NCBI GenBank assembly: GCA_003024985.2
Contig: PXIH01S0030122.1
Reading direction: 5' to 3' (one strand)
DNA length: 11,116 nucleotides
From: Euperipatoides rowelli
Taxonomy: Eukaryota > Onychophora > Udeonychophora > Euonychophora > Peripatopsidae
Position 1 is the first letter of the stretch, and every line of letters begins with the position of its first letter. Shown here one piece after another: positions 1-7,270 of the stretch. The notes under the pieces are model-generated. The model searched no databases. It was given only the letters and a program-made list of their open reading frames with translations, and had not been told where the DNA came from. The translations under genes were made by a program, and so were the position numbers.

Positions 1-94
1 ACTGACCCATTAGAGATAATGTATTCACTTTTTTGAGGTTCAACCTCACGGTTCTAACCGCACGGCTGAAACGCTAGTGTAGACCCGGCCTTAA
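1..94. mobile_element. Terminal fragment of a DNA transposon or MITE (probable)
   Basis: The first 94 bases differ from what follows: GC is near 48% and there are several CpGs, then composition drops sharply to AT-rich sequence. The segment ends in ACGCTAGTGTAGACCCGGCC followed by TTA. Read on the other strand this is TAAGGCCGGGTCTACACTAG, which resembles the TAAGGCC-type ends of some animal cut-and-paste elements (IS3EU/ISL2EU-like, from memory). Two palindromes lie just inside. The other end would lie left of the window, so no terminal inverted repeat pair or target-site duplication can be confirmed. No transposase is present. The family assignment is a guess; the composition break is directly seen. 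Confidence 0.35.
35..60. repeat. Two tandem short palindromes
   Basis: GAGGTT-c-AACCTC (35-47) is followed one base later by CGGTT-ct-AACCG (49-60). Both arms are perfect. They sit inside the probable transposon end and may be subterminal transposase-binding or hairpin structure. That role is inferred only. Confidence 0.85.
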
Positions 95-197
95 TGTTTC
101 AATAATATATCTGAAAGAAATTTACCAATTTGATTATAAAAAGGCAGTAATGTTTTTTGCATTAAATTTTTAAATTTTGGCCAAACCTAGAAGAGAC

Positions 198-227
198 AAT
201 AATAATAATAATTTTTTTTTTTTTTTT
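198..227. repeat. (AAT)n followed by T16
   Basis: A short AAT microsatellite runs directly into a 16-base T run (212-227). It is a simple-sequence tract. It could be the remnant of a retroposon tail read from the opposite strand, but no retroposon body is recognisable next to it. Confidence 0.9.
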
Positions 228-784
228 AAATTACACGAAGAGAAACATTTTTTTATTTTACAGTTTTGTAAGAGACACTAGGCAAACTCTTAGCAATGGG
301 TTAATTTTTCCATTGCTATTTATTATTCAAGATGAAAATATTTTACAAAGCTAATTTATTTCCCTTAATTGAAAAGAATTGCTCTTATACATAATTATTC
401 TTCATGAAATATTTATGAAATAACTTGAAACAAGATATTTTTTTCTAGCTACATTTTATAAATTAAAATCTACAAAACATTAAGTTTTTTTAAAAGAATG
501 ATATTTTTTGTTGCTAGAGATAATAGCTCAAGTGTGATGAAATTATCATAGTGAAAACAAAATGAGTTTCACTGACTGAAAATGAAGAAATCTATTAAAG
601 AAATGGGCTAAATACAGTACAATTTCTCTAATTTTTATGTAATCAGGAATGATGATTCAAATCTATGGATAAGAAAAATTTCTCCTCAAAATATTAAAGA
701 TCTTGGGCTATTATATCAAATGCAGGCATAAAGAAAATTATAACATTATTTCTCTAAGTACGGTACAGGTACAGATAACTCGAT
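228..784. other. AT-rich non-coding stretch
   Basis: No reading frame, repeat or RNA gene is supported here. The sequence is about 70-75% A+T with stops in every frame. One notable word is TACGGTA at 759-765, part of the window-wide TACNGTA excess described among the findings. Confidence 0.7.
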
Positions 785-868
785 TTACAGACATTTAATT
801 TAATCTTCAAATTGTGTAATCATTTTTTTGAAATTGCACAATTTGAAGATCAAATTAAATTTGTATGA
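785..868. other. Strong hairpin, pre-miRNA-like
   Basis: Arms 793-820 and 833-860 form a 28-bp stem around a 12-base loop. There is one A/C mismatch (802/851), and one T/G position (817/836) that would pair as a wobble in + strand RNA. Outside the main stem, pairing continues intermittently to 785/868. Overall length near 84 nt, a small terminal loop and about 26-28 paired bases are within the range of animal miRNA precursors. The stem is very AU-rich, so it could equally be a decayed MITE core or a chance AT hairpin. No miRNA seed family is recognised. The hairpin is directly seen; the RNA role is inferred. Confidence 0.35.
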
Positions 869-1272
869 AATAGTGAAGTTTTCAAATATTGTTGGAAGAA
901 ATAATTATATTTCTCTGCTCTTGCATAAATGTCTTAACATGAGAGATTTTAATTCATTTATTGTAATTTCTTTTATTCATTTAGTTTTAAAAAATTGTGC
1001 TTATTTAAGAATAAAAATAAACAATGAAAAACTGTCAAATTGAGAAGTATTAATTTAACCTTCCTCGATTTCATTAATCTTGAGATAGAGAGATACAGTA
1101 AATGCATTTATTTATTTTGCATTGCTTAAAAATCATGAGTAAATAGTTTTGGCAAGAATAAATGTGTATCAGATTTAACTTATCCAATCATTTAGTACCA
1201 CACCTATAGGTATAATTTTTTTACAACAAAGGTTTTAATTACTGGTAATAGAATATATACAGTCAATGGAGT
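869..1272. other. AT-rich non-coding stretch
   Basis: No gene is supported. A 71-codon open frame starting at 828 overlaps the right hairpin arm and is Asn/Lys/Ile/Leu-rich, as chance AT-rich frames are. TACAGTA occurs at 1094-1100. Confidence 0.7.
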
Positions 1273-1413
1273 TCAAAGAGCCAATTTCAAAATTAGACAG
1301 TATATATACACCAAATTCTCATTAACTGGAATAAAAATCTGATTTGCGTACATATCGTCTCGGTCAGACATATTGCTGGCCCTACGAGGGTAACCAACTC
1401 CCGGTATAACGGG
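1273..1413 (-). CDS. Candidate protein-coding exon, unidentified
   Basis: On the minus strand a frame is open for 46 codons from 1413 to a TGA at 1273. Its first 14 codons are Pro/Gly/Arg-containing, and an ATG at 1371-1369 begins MSDRDDMYANQIFIPVNEN. The part from 1345 to 1413 is near 50% GC with six CpGs, against about 30% GC and almost no CpG around it; that is what draws attention. An acidic start followed by a YxN tyrosine motif would suit a cytoplasmic N-terminal tail of a membrane receptor, but no homologue is recognised. The frame could be a first exon starting at the ATG, or an internal exon entered at the AG on the minus strand at 1415-1414. A possible weak donor is GTGTAT right after the NENL codons. 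The residues after that are hydrophobic and AT-driven and may be intron. It could also be a transposon fragment. Confidence 0.28.
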   Translation of the reverse strand, partial: PVIPGVGYPRRASNMSDRDDMYANQIFIPVNENLVYIYCLILKLAL

Positions 1414-1460
1414 CTATTCAATATACCAACCATGCTATGGACAACACACTATGGCTCGCA
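1372..1460 (-). promoter_or_regulatory. CpG-retaining patch, possible promoter or 5' UTR
   Basis: This patch lies upstream, on the minus strand, of the ATG of the candidate exon. It carries CpGs at 1385, 1402, 1410 and 1457 and has a TATATT read on the minus strand about 50-55 bases before the ATG, followed by the inverted motif CCCG-TTATAC-CGGG (1400-1413). If the ATG is a real start, this is where its core promoter and leader would lie. Nothing here proves transcription, and the patch overlaps the upstream part of the open frame. Confidence 0.18.
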
Positions 1461-1817
1461 CAGGACAACAATGACATTACAACACAACATAACACTAGAC
1501 AAATTAAACATTTAGGTACAATTCTGTTTCTTGATTTTACTTCCATTTTCCTAGTTCTCTGTTGGTCCTCTTCATTTACTGTACGTTGTCGATGGCTATC
1601 CTTCCTTCTTAATTTATATTTACTTGCCAGGTGAATTGTCCTACTTTGATCTTGCTCAACTATTGTAATTTATTGTATTAACCTACATTGAATTTTATTT
1701 TTGTGGCTTTAAACACCGCCCTTTCTGATCTCTCTTTGGTTTTCCCCTTTCTTGGTGGGTATTTACATCTCTTTGTTTGCGGTCACACTGTCTAAATAAA
1801 CTTCCATTAAAAAGTAT
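1461..1817. other. Pyrimidine-biased non-coding stretch
   Basis: The + strand is rich in C and T from about 1520 to 1790 (runs such as TTTTCCCCTTTCTTGG), hence purine-rich on the minus strand. An AATAAA sits at 1795-1800 just before the poly-C run. A 65-codon + strand frame (1437-1634) is not convincing. Retroelement LTR identity was considered, but no paired copy or TG...CA boundary is visible. Confidence 0.5.
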
Positions 1818-1828
1818 CCCCCCCCCCC
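1818..1828. repeat. Poly-C run (C11)
   Basis: Eleven consecutive cytosines lie in otherwise AT-rich sequence. It is one of three comparable C/G runs in the window. Confidence 0.97.
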
Positions 1829-2225
1829 AATTTGTACTTAGGTCTTTATCTTCAACCTTTTGCTGAGATTGGGACTGCTCTCAAATCTCTGTTTAAGCTG
1901 TCAATTCAAGTAAAGCTGTGTCCCCTAAACTTTTTGTATGTTGCTCTGAACTTAATCATTAATGCTGCTTATTTCAAGCTCCCATTTTCTCTTTGAATGC
2001 TGAATGATATTATCTTATTCTGTGTGCGGTACAATTTATTTTTAAACTTTTCATTGAGAGGTGCATATACATGGATATATTTTTTTGTAAGATTTTGATA
2101 AATGTCACTAAAATGATGGCTGCAACTCATGCCAGGATTTTTTTTTCAGTCCTTTAATTTTTAGATTTTGATCTAAATGCACTGTTCTGGAAAACTGTCA
2201 ATAATTCAGAACTGTTACTAAGAAT
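1829..2225. other. Non-coding stretch
   Basis: Mixed AT-rich sequence with no supported gene, RNA or repeat. Short T-rich tracts occur at 2078-2087 and 2138-2147. Confidence 0.65.
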
Positions 2226-2251
2226 ACCATGCACAAATAATGATGCATGGT
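2226..2251. repeat. 8-bp inverted repeat
   Basis: ACCATGCA (2226-2233) and TGCATGGT (2244-2251) are perfect inverted arms around a 10-base spacer. It is small enough to be chance, though the arms have balanced composition. Confidence 0.7.
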
Positions 2252-2363
2252 GGGAAATATAGGGCTTCCAACGAATGATGGGATAAGTGTATCACCCTGT
2301 TTTGCCTCAAATTAATAATAACTGTGCATAAAAACTTGGGAACATTTTATATGGTAATATACT

Positions 2364-2419
2364 ATGTGTGTGTATATGTGTACAGTATGTGTATATACAG
2401 TAGTGTACAGACTGTATGT
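2364..2419. repeat. TG/TA-rich low-complexity tract
   Basis: A degenerate run of TGTG, TATATG and TACAGTA words. It contains TACAGTA at 2381 and 2396. It looks like a decayed (TG)n/(TA)n microsatellite. Confidence 0.8.
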
Positions 2420-2633
2420 TCATTTAAGAAAATACAATCTGTCATTTAATTTAAATAAAAGTATACTGTAAACCTTTTTTATATGTTAATGTTAAGAGTA
2501 AAATAAGCCAATTTATATTTTAAAAAAAAATCTGACAAGGCAGTTCCAAATTAATTGGACAAGGATGTTATTTAGGTCCAACAAATCAATGAAATTAAGA
2601 ACCACATAAAACTAACAGAAATAATAGGAAGCT
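2420..2633. other. AT-rich non-coding stretch
   Basis: No gene or named element is supported. A 6-bp inverted pair TTGGAC/GTCCAA falls around 2556-2580 and is weak. Confidence 0.6.
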
Positions 2634-2651
2634 ACAAATAGATCTATTTGT
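2634..2651. repeat. 18-bp perfect palindrome
   Basis: ACAAATAGATCTATTTGT is identical to its own reverse complement, with no spacer. It is the longest spacerless palindrome seen in the window. It may be a dimeric binding site, a small cruciform or chance. Confidence 0.9.
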
Positions 2652-3534
2652 TTCAACAGAAGTAGCCAAACAGACTACCTCTTTAATGATTTAATGCAAG
2701 ATTTTTAATGAAACAGACTCAATTTAAAAGCTCTATGCTCATATCCTAATAACTCTCACTAGAGTCAATAAAATGTAGTTCAACTGGTAATAATATTGAG
2801 CAGAAAATAAAACAGTTAATCCTAAAGTAAATTAACCTAATTTTGCAGCAAACATTTACATCCAGAAAATTCATTACAATACAGTAAAGACTATGAAGGA
2901 AAATTATTTAAAAAACAAAACTTGTTGAATATTATAAGCATATTCTCTCAAGTTAGATAATTTAACTTTATGTGAAAAAAATTATACACTTTATAGAATA
3001 TTCAATTCTATCTAAAACTGTAGAAAAAAAAAAAGAAAATGTTATCAGTTTTATAATACCTAAGGTACACATTTATATGGAATGCAGATGCCCTGCCCTT
3101 AAAACAGAATTTGTGGATATTGGCATAGAAAAAATAGATCTCCCCACCCATAAATACTAAATTGAAACCCTCTCTCCCATCCATTCTCCAAAGTGAGACT
3201 CTTTACATCAAGTGTAACAATAATTAATATCCATCACTGTAAAGTATAAATATAACTTCAAACTCAAAGGAAAAAATGTGTATGAGAGTTCTCTTTTTAA
3301 GACATGCATGACAATTACCGTAGCTGTTACTTTGTTTGAATTCTTAGACTGTATATATTCTTCTTAGCTTCTTGATTTATTTGTGGAAGCCGGAATAAAT
3401 ATGTATAAATGTTGAATAATATGTAAGTTATAAATTGTGTGTAATCATTTAAAATAATACCGTACCATAATTAACACCTTTTAACTAAAATATGCTGCTT
3501 AATTAATGACAGTTTTAAACTTTAAATTTAAGAT
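2652..3534. other. AT-rich non-coding stretch
   Basis: No gene is supported. The stretch holds an A11 run (3024-3034), a 7-bp hairpin ATAGAAT/ATTCTAT near 2994-3012, and TACCGTA at 3316-3322 and 3458-3464. A 62-codon + strand frame at 2972-3160 has Lys/Ile-rich chance composition and no domain. Confidence 0.65.
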
Positions 3535-3604
3535 TGACCATGGACCACATAAATTGATGCAAAGGGCTGTATACTGCCCTTGGACCTTATGTTGCCCATG
3601 CCTG
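3535..3604 (-). mobile_element. hAT-type transposon end (remnant)
   Basis: Read on the minus strand this begins CAGGCATGGGCAACATAAGG and continues with GGCAGTATACAGCCC and TTTGCATCAATTTATGTGG. CAGGSRTGGGCAA-type termini followed by purine/GGCC-like motifs are typical of non-autonomous hAT elements in animals. The outer boundary would be 3604, with CCTTAGAC (3605-3612) as the expected 8-bp target-site copy. A near copy, TCTTAGAC, occurs at 3342-3349, but the base after it does not begin a CAGGCATGGG end, so the other terminus is not established. No transposase is visible. The element looks old. Confidence 0.45.
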
Positions 3605-3612
3605 CCTTAGAC

Positions 3613-3909
3613 TAATCTTATTGTTAAACATTTTCCCCTCTTCATTGGAAAAAATAGAAGAAAGTTGGTATTTTTTATTACAAAATGAGATAACTTGGTG
3701 TAAGTCAGAATATGGTGTTCATAAATTAAATATGAGGTGTCAATGTTAAATGTTCCTAAGTCCAAATTGTTCATATGTACAATGCACATAATTGGAAGAC
3801 TGTCTATGTATTGTGCAACTTTGAATAAATGGGTTAACATATTCTGGGAAAAATAAATTACATATACAGAATGTCTATGAAGTGCACATGCACACATATC
3901 ATTATTCAT
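3613..3909. other. AT-rich non-coding stretch
   Basis: The longest open frame of the window (100 codons, minus strand, 3607-3909) lies here. It begins beside the hAT remnant and has no recognisable domain, no CpG enrichment and AT-driven amino-acid use. It is treated as a chance frame. Confidence 0.55.
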
Positions 3910-4230
3910 TAGGGGAAGAGGGGAAGAATGGCGCCTTTTAAGACACCATGCTAGTGAACCTTAGATTTACCAAATGCACTGCAAAACTGTCCAGGCACAC
4001 TTGTTTTGGCTAGAATCAGAATTCTTTAAAAGACTGTTTTTGATTTACAAAGAAACATTCTGCCTGAACCTTAGATGAGGTAAAATCAGGTGAGGTTGCA
4101 TGGCAGAATTTGGATTTCTTTCAGAGTGATCCCAAAATTTTGTGTGTGGTGAAGGCACACTTGTGGGCTGATGAACACGTTACCTAAACTTTGGTTGAGA
4201 AATAGGGATGGTAAACCTATTTGATGGGCG
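3910..4230. other. Higher-GC patch with interspersed 12-mers
   Basis: GC rises to about 40%. TGAACCTTAGAT occurs at 3955-3966 and 4065-4076, and AGGCACACTTGT at 3993-4004 and 4153-4164. The offsets differ (110 and 160), so this is not a simple tandem repeat. Open frames are short (about 21 codons from the ATG at 3949). It could be a degraded retroposon or a rearranged repeat; no family is recognised. Confidence 0.4.
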
Positions 4231-4328
4231 ACCTGACGGTATTCAGAAGTAATGCAGTTTCATACTTAAAAATTAGATGGACTATAATACATCTAAGTTG
4301 AATACACAATTCTATCCATTCACTTTGA

Positions 4329-4526
4329 CTAATTCTGTACTATGAAAAATACGTTAGGATTATTTAAAAACCTAGAAATACTACTAGAATGTGTTGCGAC
4401 CATGCAATATACTATCAAAGAATTTCCGCCAAGTGATTCATCATAAATCTTCGGAAAAAAAGCATGCTTATGAGTAGGATGTTTACAGTCGAACCTGGAG
4501 ACGTTCATTTGCGTAGTGCCGCACAT
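4329..4526 (-). other. CpG-retaining 65-codon open frame, uncertain
   Basis: The minus-strand frame starts MCGTTQMNVSRFDCKHPTHK and ends at a TAG at 4329. Eight CpGs fall within about 180 bases, unlike the flanks, so this DNA is either recently inserted or under constraint. The Cys/His spacing does not form a complete known zinc motif. An in-frame stop lies a short way upstream of the ATG, and no clear splice sites frame it. The + strand sequence TACAGTCGAACCTGG at 4484-4498 recalls pogo/Tigger-type ends next to a TA, so a transposon fragment is an alternative. No partner end was found. Coding status is unproven. Confidence 0.2.
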
Positions 4527-4530
4527 TGAC

Positions 4531-4567
4531 TTTTTTAATGTAAGTGAATTTTTTTAATGCAAGTTAA
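4531..4567. repeat. Tandem dimer of an 18-19 bp T-rich unit
   Basis: The unit TTTTTTAATGTAAGTGAA is followed directly by a near copy, T(7)AATGCAAGTTAA, with two substitutions and one extra T. It is a small local duplication. Confidence 0.8.
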
Positions 4568-5733
4568 TTTAATCAGTCACTTGTATGATAATTTGCTGAT
4601 ATGAATATTTCCTGTTTCTCACTGCTCTGAAAATGCAGTGTATGAGGAAGATTGATAATTTAAGACAAAACTGGCTTTTAATCTGTTTATAGAAAACATT
4701 TTTTCTTCATCTTGCATTAATTTCTAGAATCAAAGGGTTAAAAAAATGTTAAGTCAAAGGAAACGTTTTTTTATTATTATTATTAAATTGATTTCCCCAC
4801 CACATTTTTACCATGTTATTTAATTCCAGGAAAAAAAAAAAAAGGTTAAATATCTTAAAAATTAATGAAGCCAAATAAAGGAAAAGTGATCAGTAAAGGA
4901 CTTTCAACTTTAGAAATATAAATCCATAACTTCATTCAGATAAAATATTTATCAAAATTATCAAGTGACTTCTTAAGTTGGTATAGAAAGATCAATAATA
5001 ATAAATTGATTGCTGTGTTCTTGCAATGTCTAATCCCTAAATGAATTGATAGAAATCCTTTGAGTATTCTCATTTTACATTAGATCCCATAATCTTTAGC
5101 AATACCTTGTTCAAATATTTCTTTCTTTAAAAATATTGTGTTCATGAACCATGTTGCATTTACAGTATAAGATTTTTTAGACAAAAACAATGGTTATTGA
5201 GAAACCTTATTTTGGATAAAATAATAATAATAATTTAATATTTTAGAAAAAACTGAACCCTAGTTAAGCGGGAGGTAAAATCAAAGTAATTAAAAATTAA
5301 AATAAAATATAAAAAATGTCTCTAATTCTTACTAGGGAAACCAGAATGAAATTTAAATTAGGCAATAAAAGCGTTGTAGTTGATGGGACATTTTTCATAT
5401 ATACCCGTATATACATTATATTTTTAAATGCTTATAAATATTTTTAAATATCGGCAGAACTTAAAATAGGTGATTATACTCATCAAAATCTCTAAGTCTG
5501 TTCCTTTTCATCAACAAATATGATCCTGCAGCAATAGTAATAGCATTCTTCTCATCGATATCCATGGCCAACAGTAAGCACTAGACATCAAAACAACACT
5601 TTCACTTAAATATTATTTCCTAGAAAAAAGTCTGTCAAAATATCTCTAGGCGACAAAATTATGTGTAGAGATTTCTCAGAGATTTTATATCCAGTGTGAG
5701 TGCCTGGCTTAAAGTATTAATTTAAAGGCTGTC
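4568..5733. other. AT-rich non-coding stretch with microsatellites
   Basis: No gene is supported. It contains (TTA)5 at 4771-4785, A13 at 4831-4843, an (ATA)n run at 5218-5234 and TACAGTA at 5161-5167. The sequence is otherwise featureless, with stops in all frames. Confidence 0.7.
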
Positions 5734-5910
5734 GTTATTCCTATGAGTGTGTGTGTGTGTGTTATTCTACATGTGTGTGTGTGTTATTCCTACAAGTGTG
5801 TGTGTGTTATTCCTACGAGTGTGTGTGTGTTATTCCTATGAGTGTATGTATGTTATTCCGTGTGTGTGTGTGTGTGTTATTCCAAGTGTGTGTGTGTGTT
5901 TGTGTGGTGT
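5734..5910 (+). repeat. Compound minisatellite, about 7 units of 22-27 bp
   Basis: Each unit is GTTATTCC, then TAYRAG (variable or missing), then (TG)n. Unit starts are 5734, 5761, 5783, 5806, 5829, 5852 and 5876. Units 2, 6 and 7 have lost part of the TAYRAG linker, and unit 5 carries GTATGTAT in place of pure TG. The conserved non-TG block suggests growth by unit duplication and not only by TG slippage. The translated Cys/Val-rich frame across it (5747-5983) is an artefact of the repeat. Confidence 0.95.
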
Positions 5911-5916
5911 AGTTAA

Positions 5917-5930
5917 CTATGCATGCATAG
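5917..5930. repeat. 14-bp perfect palindrome
   Basis: CTATGCATGCATAG is fully self-complementary and lies six bases after the minisatellite. It may reflect alternating purine-pyrimidine sequence continuous with the TG tract. Confidence 0.9.
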
Positions 5931-6191
5931 TATTTTATTGTCGTATTTCCTTTAAAACAGAAATGGATTGTAAACTGAAATGATGGAAAGGAGATCTTTT
6001 TAAATTAAAAATATGTAGGCTATTACATAAAATGTGTTAGCTTCTACGACACTTTCTAATTCAAAAAAGGCAAATATGATTTAAATACAATATTCTACAA
6101 TGTGTACGATTGTACATTATGAGCAAATGATCTGTTCCGTTAAGTACAACCCTTAGGAATAAGGAATATGGTAGGAAATTATTATTTCAAA

Positions 6192-6202
6192 CCCCCCCCC
6201 CC
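6192..6202. repeat. Poly-C run (C11)
   Basis: Eleven consecutive cytosines lie in AT-rich surroundings. Confidence 0.97.
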
Positions 6203-6623
6203 AATAGGAATAAGTGCTTCCTAATTTAAATTAATATCAATTCAAGAGAAAATGGACAAACCAAAGACAATCATAAGGTTCCGATGTTTTTATTACGATG
6301 GACAAGTTTAGTCACTTTAAAGTGTACCGTATTTCATCACAAAATTTAAACAATTCATGTTTATTTATTCATTTAGATACAAAATGTTAAGATTTTAGTT
6401 TTTTTTTTGTTGTTGTTTCTTTATTTTATGCCTAAAGATTTAAAATTTGCCAGACCACAAGAACTAGCATATTCAATTGAAGATTTAAAATGTATGAACA
6501 CTCAAAACAGAATTAAATATAAAATTTGAATAGAAACCTAGAAAAACTTGCTCAAGAGATGGTATGGTGGCTGCAAGAATGAAGCCTTTGCCTGCTTGTT
6601 TCTGAAGAGTGCTGGTAAAGGAA

Positions 6624-6636
6624 GGGGGGGGGGGGG
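6624..6636. repeat. Poly-G run (G13)
   Basis: Thirteen consecutive guanines, preceded by AAGGAA. It is the longest G/C homopolymer of the window. Confidence 0.97.
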
Positions 6637-6866
6637 AACTGACAATCCTTTGAAAGAATGAAATGCAATAAGTTTAGACTCACATATAGTCATTAATCAA
6701 TGCTGAAATAGAAGAATTTTGTTAAGAACCATCCCCCTCCCGTGCCTACACCAACTCAGCTTCTCAATTTAATGAAATAACTAATTAAGATTTAATTAAA
6801 GTGTCAGCACAAGTATATTTATATATTCAAAATATTAATTTTGTTTATGTATTGTACATGTAAGGC

Positions 6867-6893
6867 ATATTATTTGATCTCTTCAAATAATAT
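6867..6893. repeat. 11-bp perfect hairpin with 5-base loop
   Basis: ATATTATTTGA (6867-6877) and TCAAATAATAT (6883-6893) are perfect inverted arms around TCTCT. TACCGTA begins at the last base of the right arm (6893). Too short for a miRNA precursor; possibly a chance AT hairpin. Confidence 0.85.
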
Positions 6894-7256
6894 ACCGTAA
6901 TGCCAAATGGCCATAAAGAAGAACAAAAAAAAAATTATATAATTAAATGTTACAAAGTGTTCACAGAAGCAGAAATTTTATTGAACATACAATTTTTTTA
7001 ATGAAAATAGAAAATAACTTTAACATTTAATTTGCAAAGGATTGAAAGCATCATTACATCTTTTAATTATTTCGTGTACAGCATATATAGTTAGATTTAT
7101 GTTAAATCTATAGAATCCCTTACAACATTAATGATTACATTCCTTCTTTTCCTCTATTTTTTCAAACTACCACCATGAAACACATTTTTATTTATAACTA
7201 CATTCTAAAATCATAAATCACACACAGTGGTAATGTCATATTTTCTCCCACTTTCC
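6894..7256. other. AT-rich non-coding stretch
   Basis: No gene is supported. A small perfect hairpin TAGATTTA-TGT-TAAATCTA occupies 7092-7110. An A-rich run lies near 6925-6933. Confidence 0.65.
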
Positions 7257-7270
7257 TCACTAGATGGCAG
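7257..7270 (+). promoter_or_regulatory. CTCF-like binding motif
   Basis: TCACTAGATGGCAG matches the bilaterian CTCF core CCASYAGRKGGCRS at 13 of 14 positions, differing only at the first base. CTCF is a zinc-finger protein that binds insulators and loop anchors in bilaterian animals. The sequence match is directly seen. Occupancy is inferred, and the match is more notable because the surrounding DNA is AT-rich. No equally good second site was found in the window; the nearest, CGACTAGAGGGG at 10812-10823, is clearly weaker. Confidence 0.45.

Larger units (their letters stand above)
5931..6866. other. AT-rich non-coding stretch with C and G runs
   Basis: No gene is supported. The stretch includes C11 (6192-6202), G13 (6624-6636), TACCGTA at 6325-6331, a T9 run with GTTGTTG near 6400-6416, and a short direct repeat AGATTTAAAAT near 6437 and 6481. 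Confidence 0.7.

Noticed and set aside
37-60. tRNA B-box-like GGTTCAACCTC, suggesting a tRNA or SINE
   Set aside because: No A box, no acceptor or anticodon pairing and no cloverleaf could be drawn. The match is explained by the palindromes.
1437-1634. 65-codon + strand frame with a hydrophobic stretch
   Set aside because: It runs antisense to the better minus-strand candidate region, has pyrimidine-driven Leu/Phe/Ser content and no recognisable signal or domain.
1360-1830. Possible LTR or retroelement leader
   Set aside because: No paired terminal repeat, no TG...CA boundaries and no tRNA-complementary primer site starting TGG were found. The AATAAA at 1795 is a common word in AT-rich DNA.
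2972-3160. 62-codon + strand frame
   Set aside because: Lys/Ile-rich chance frame that includes an A11 run; no domain or context.
3607-3909. Longest open frame, 100 codons on the minus strand
   Set aside because: A frame of this length is close to what chance gives in six frames over 11 kb at this composition. It has no domain, no CpG or GC rise, and its end abuts a transposon remnant.
5747-5983. 78-codon Cys/Val-rich open frame
   Set aside because: It is a translation of the (TG)n minisatellite; the Cys-Val alternation comes from TGTGTG.
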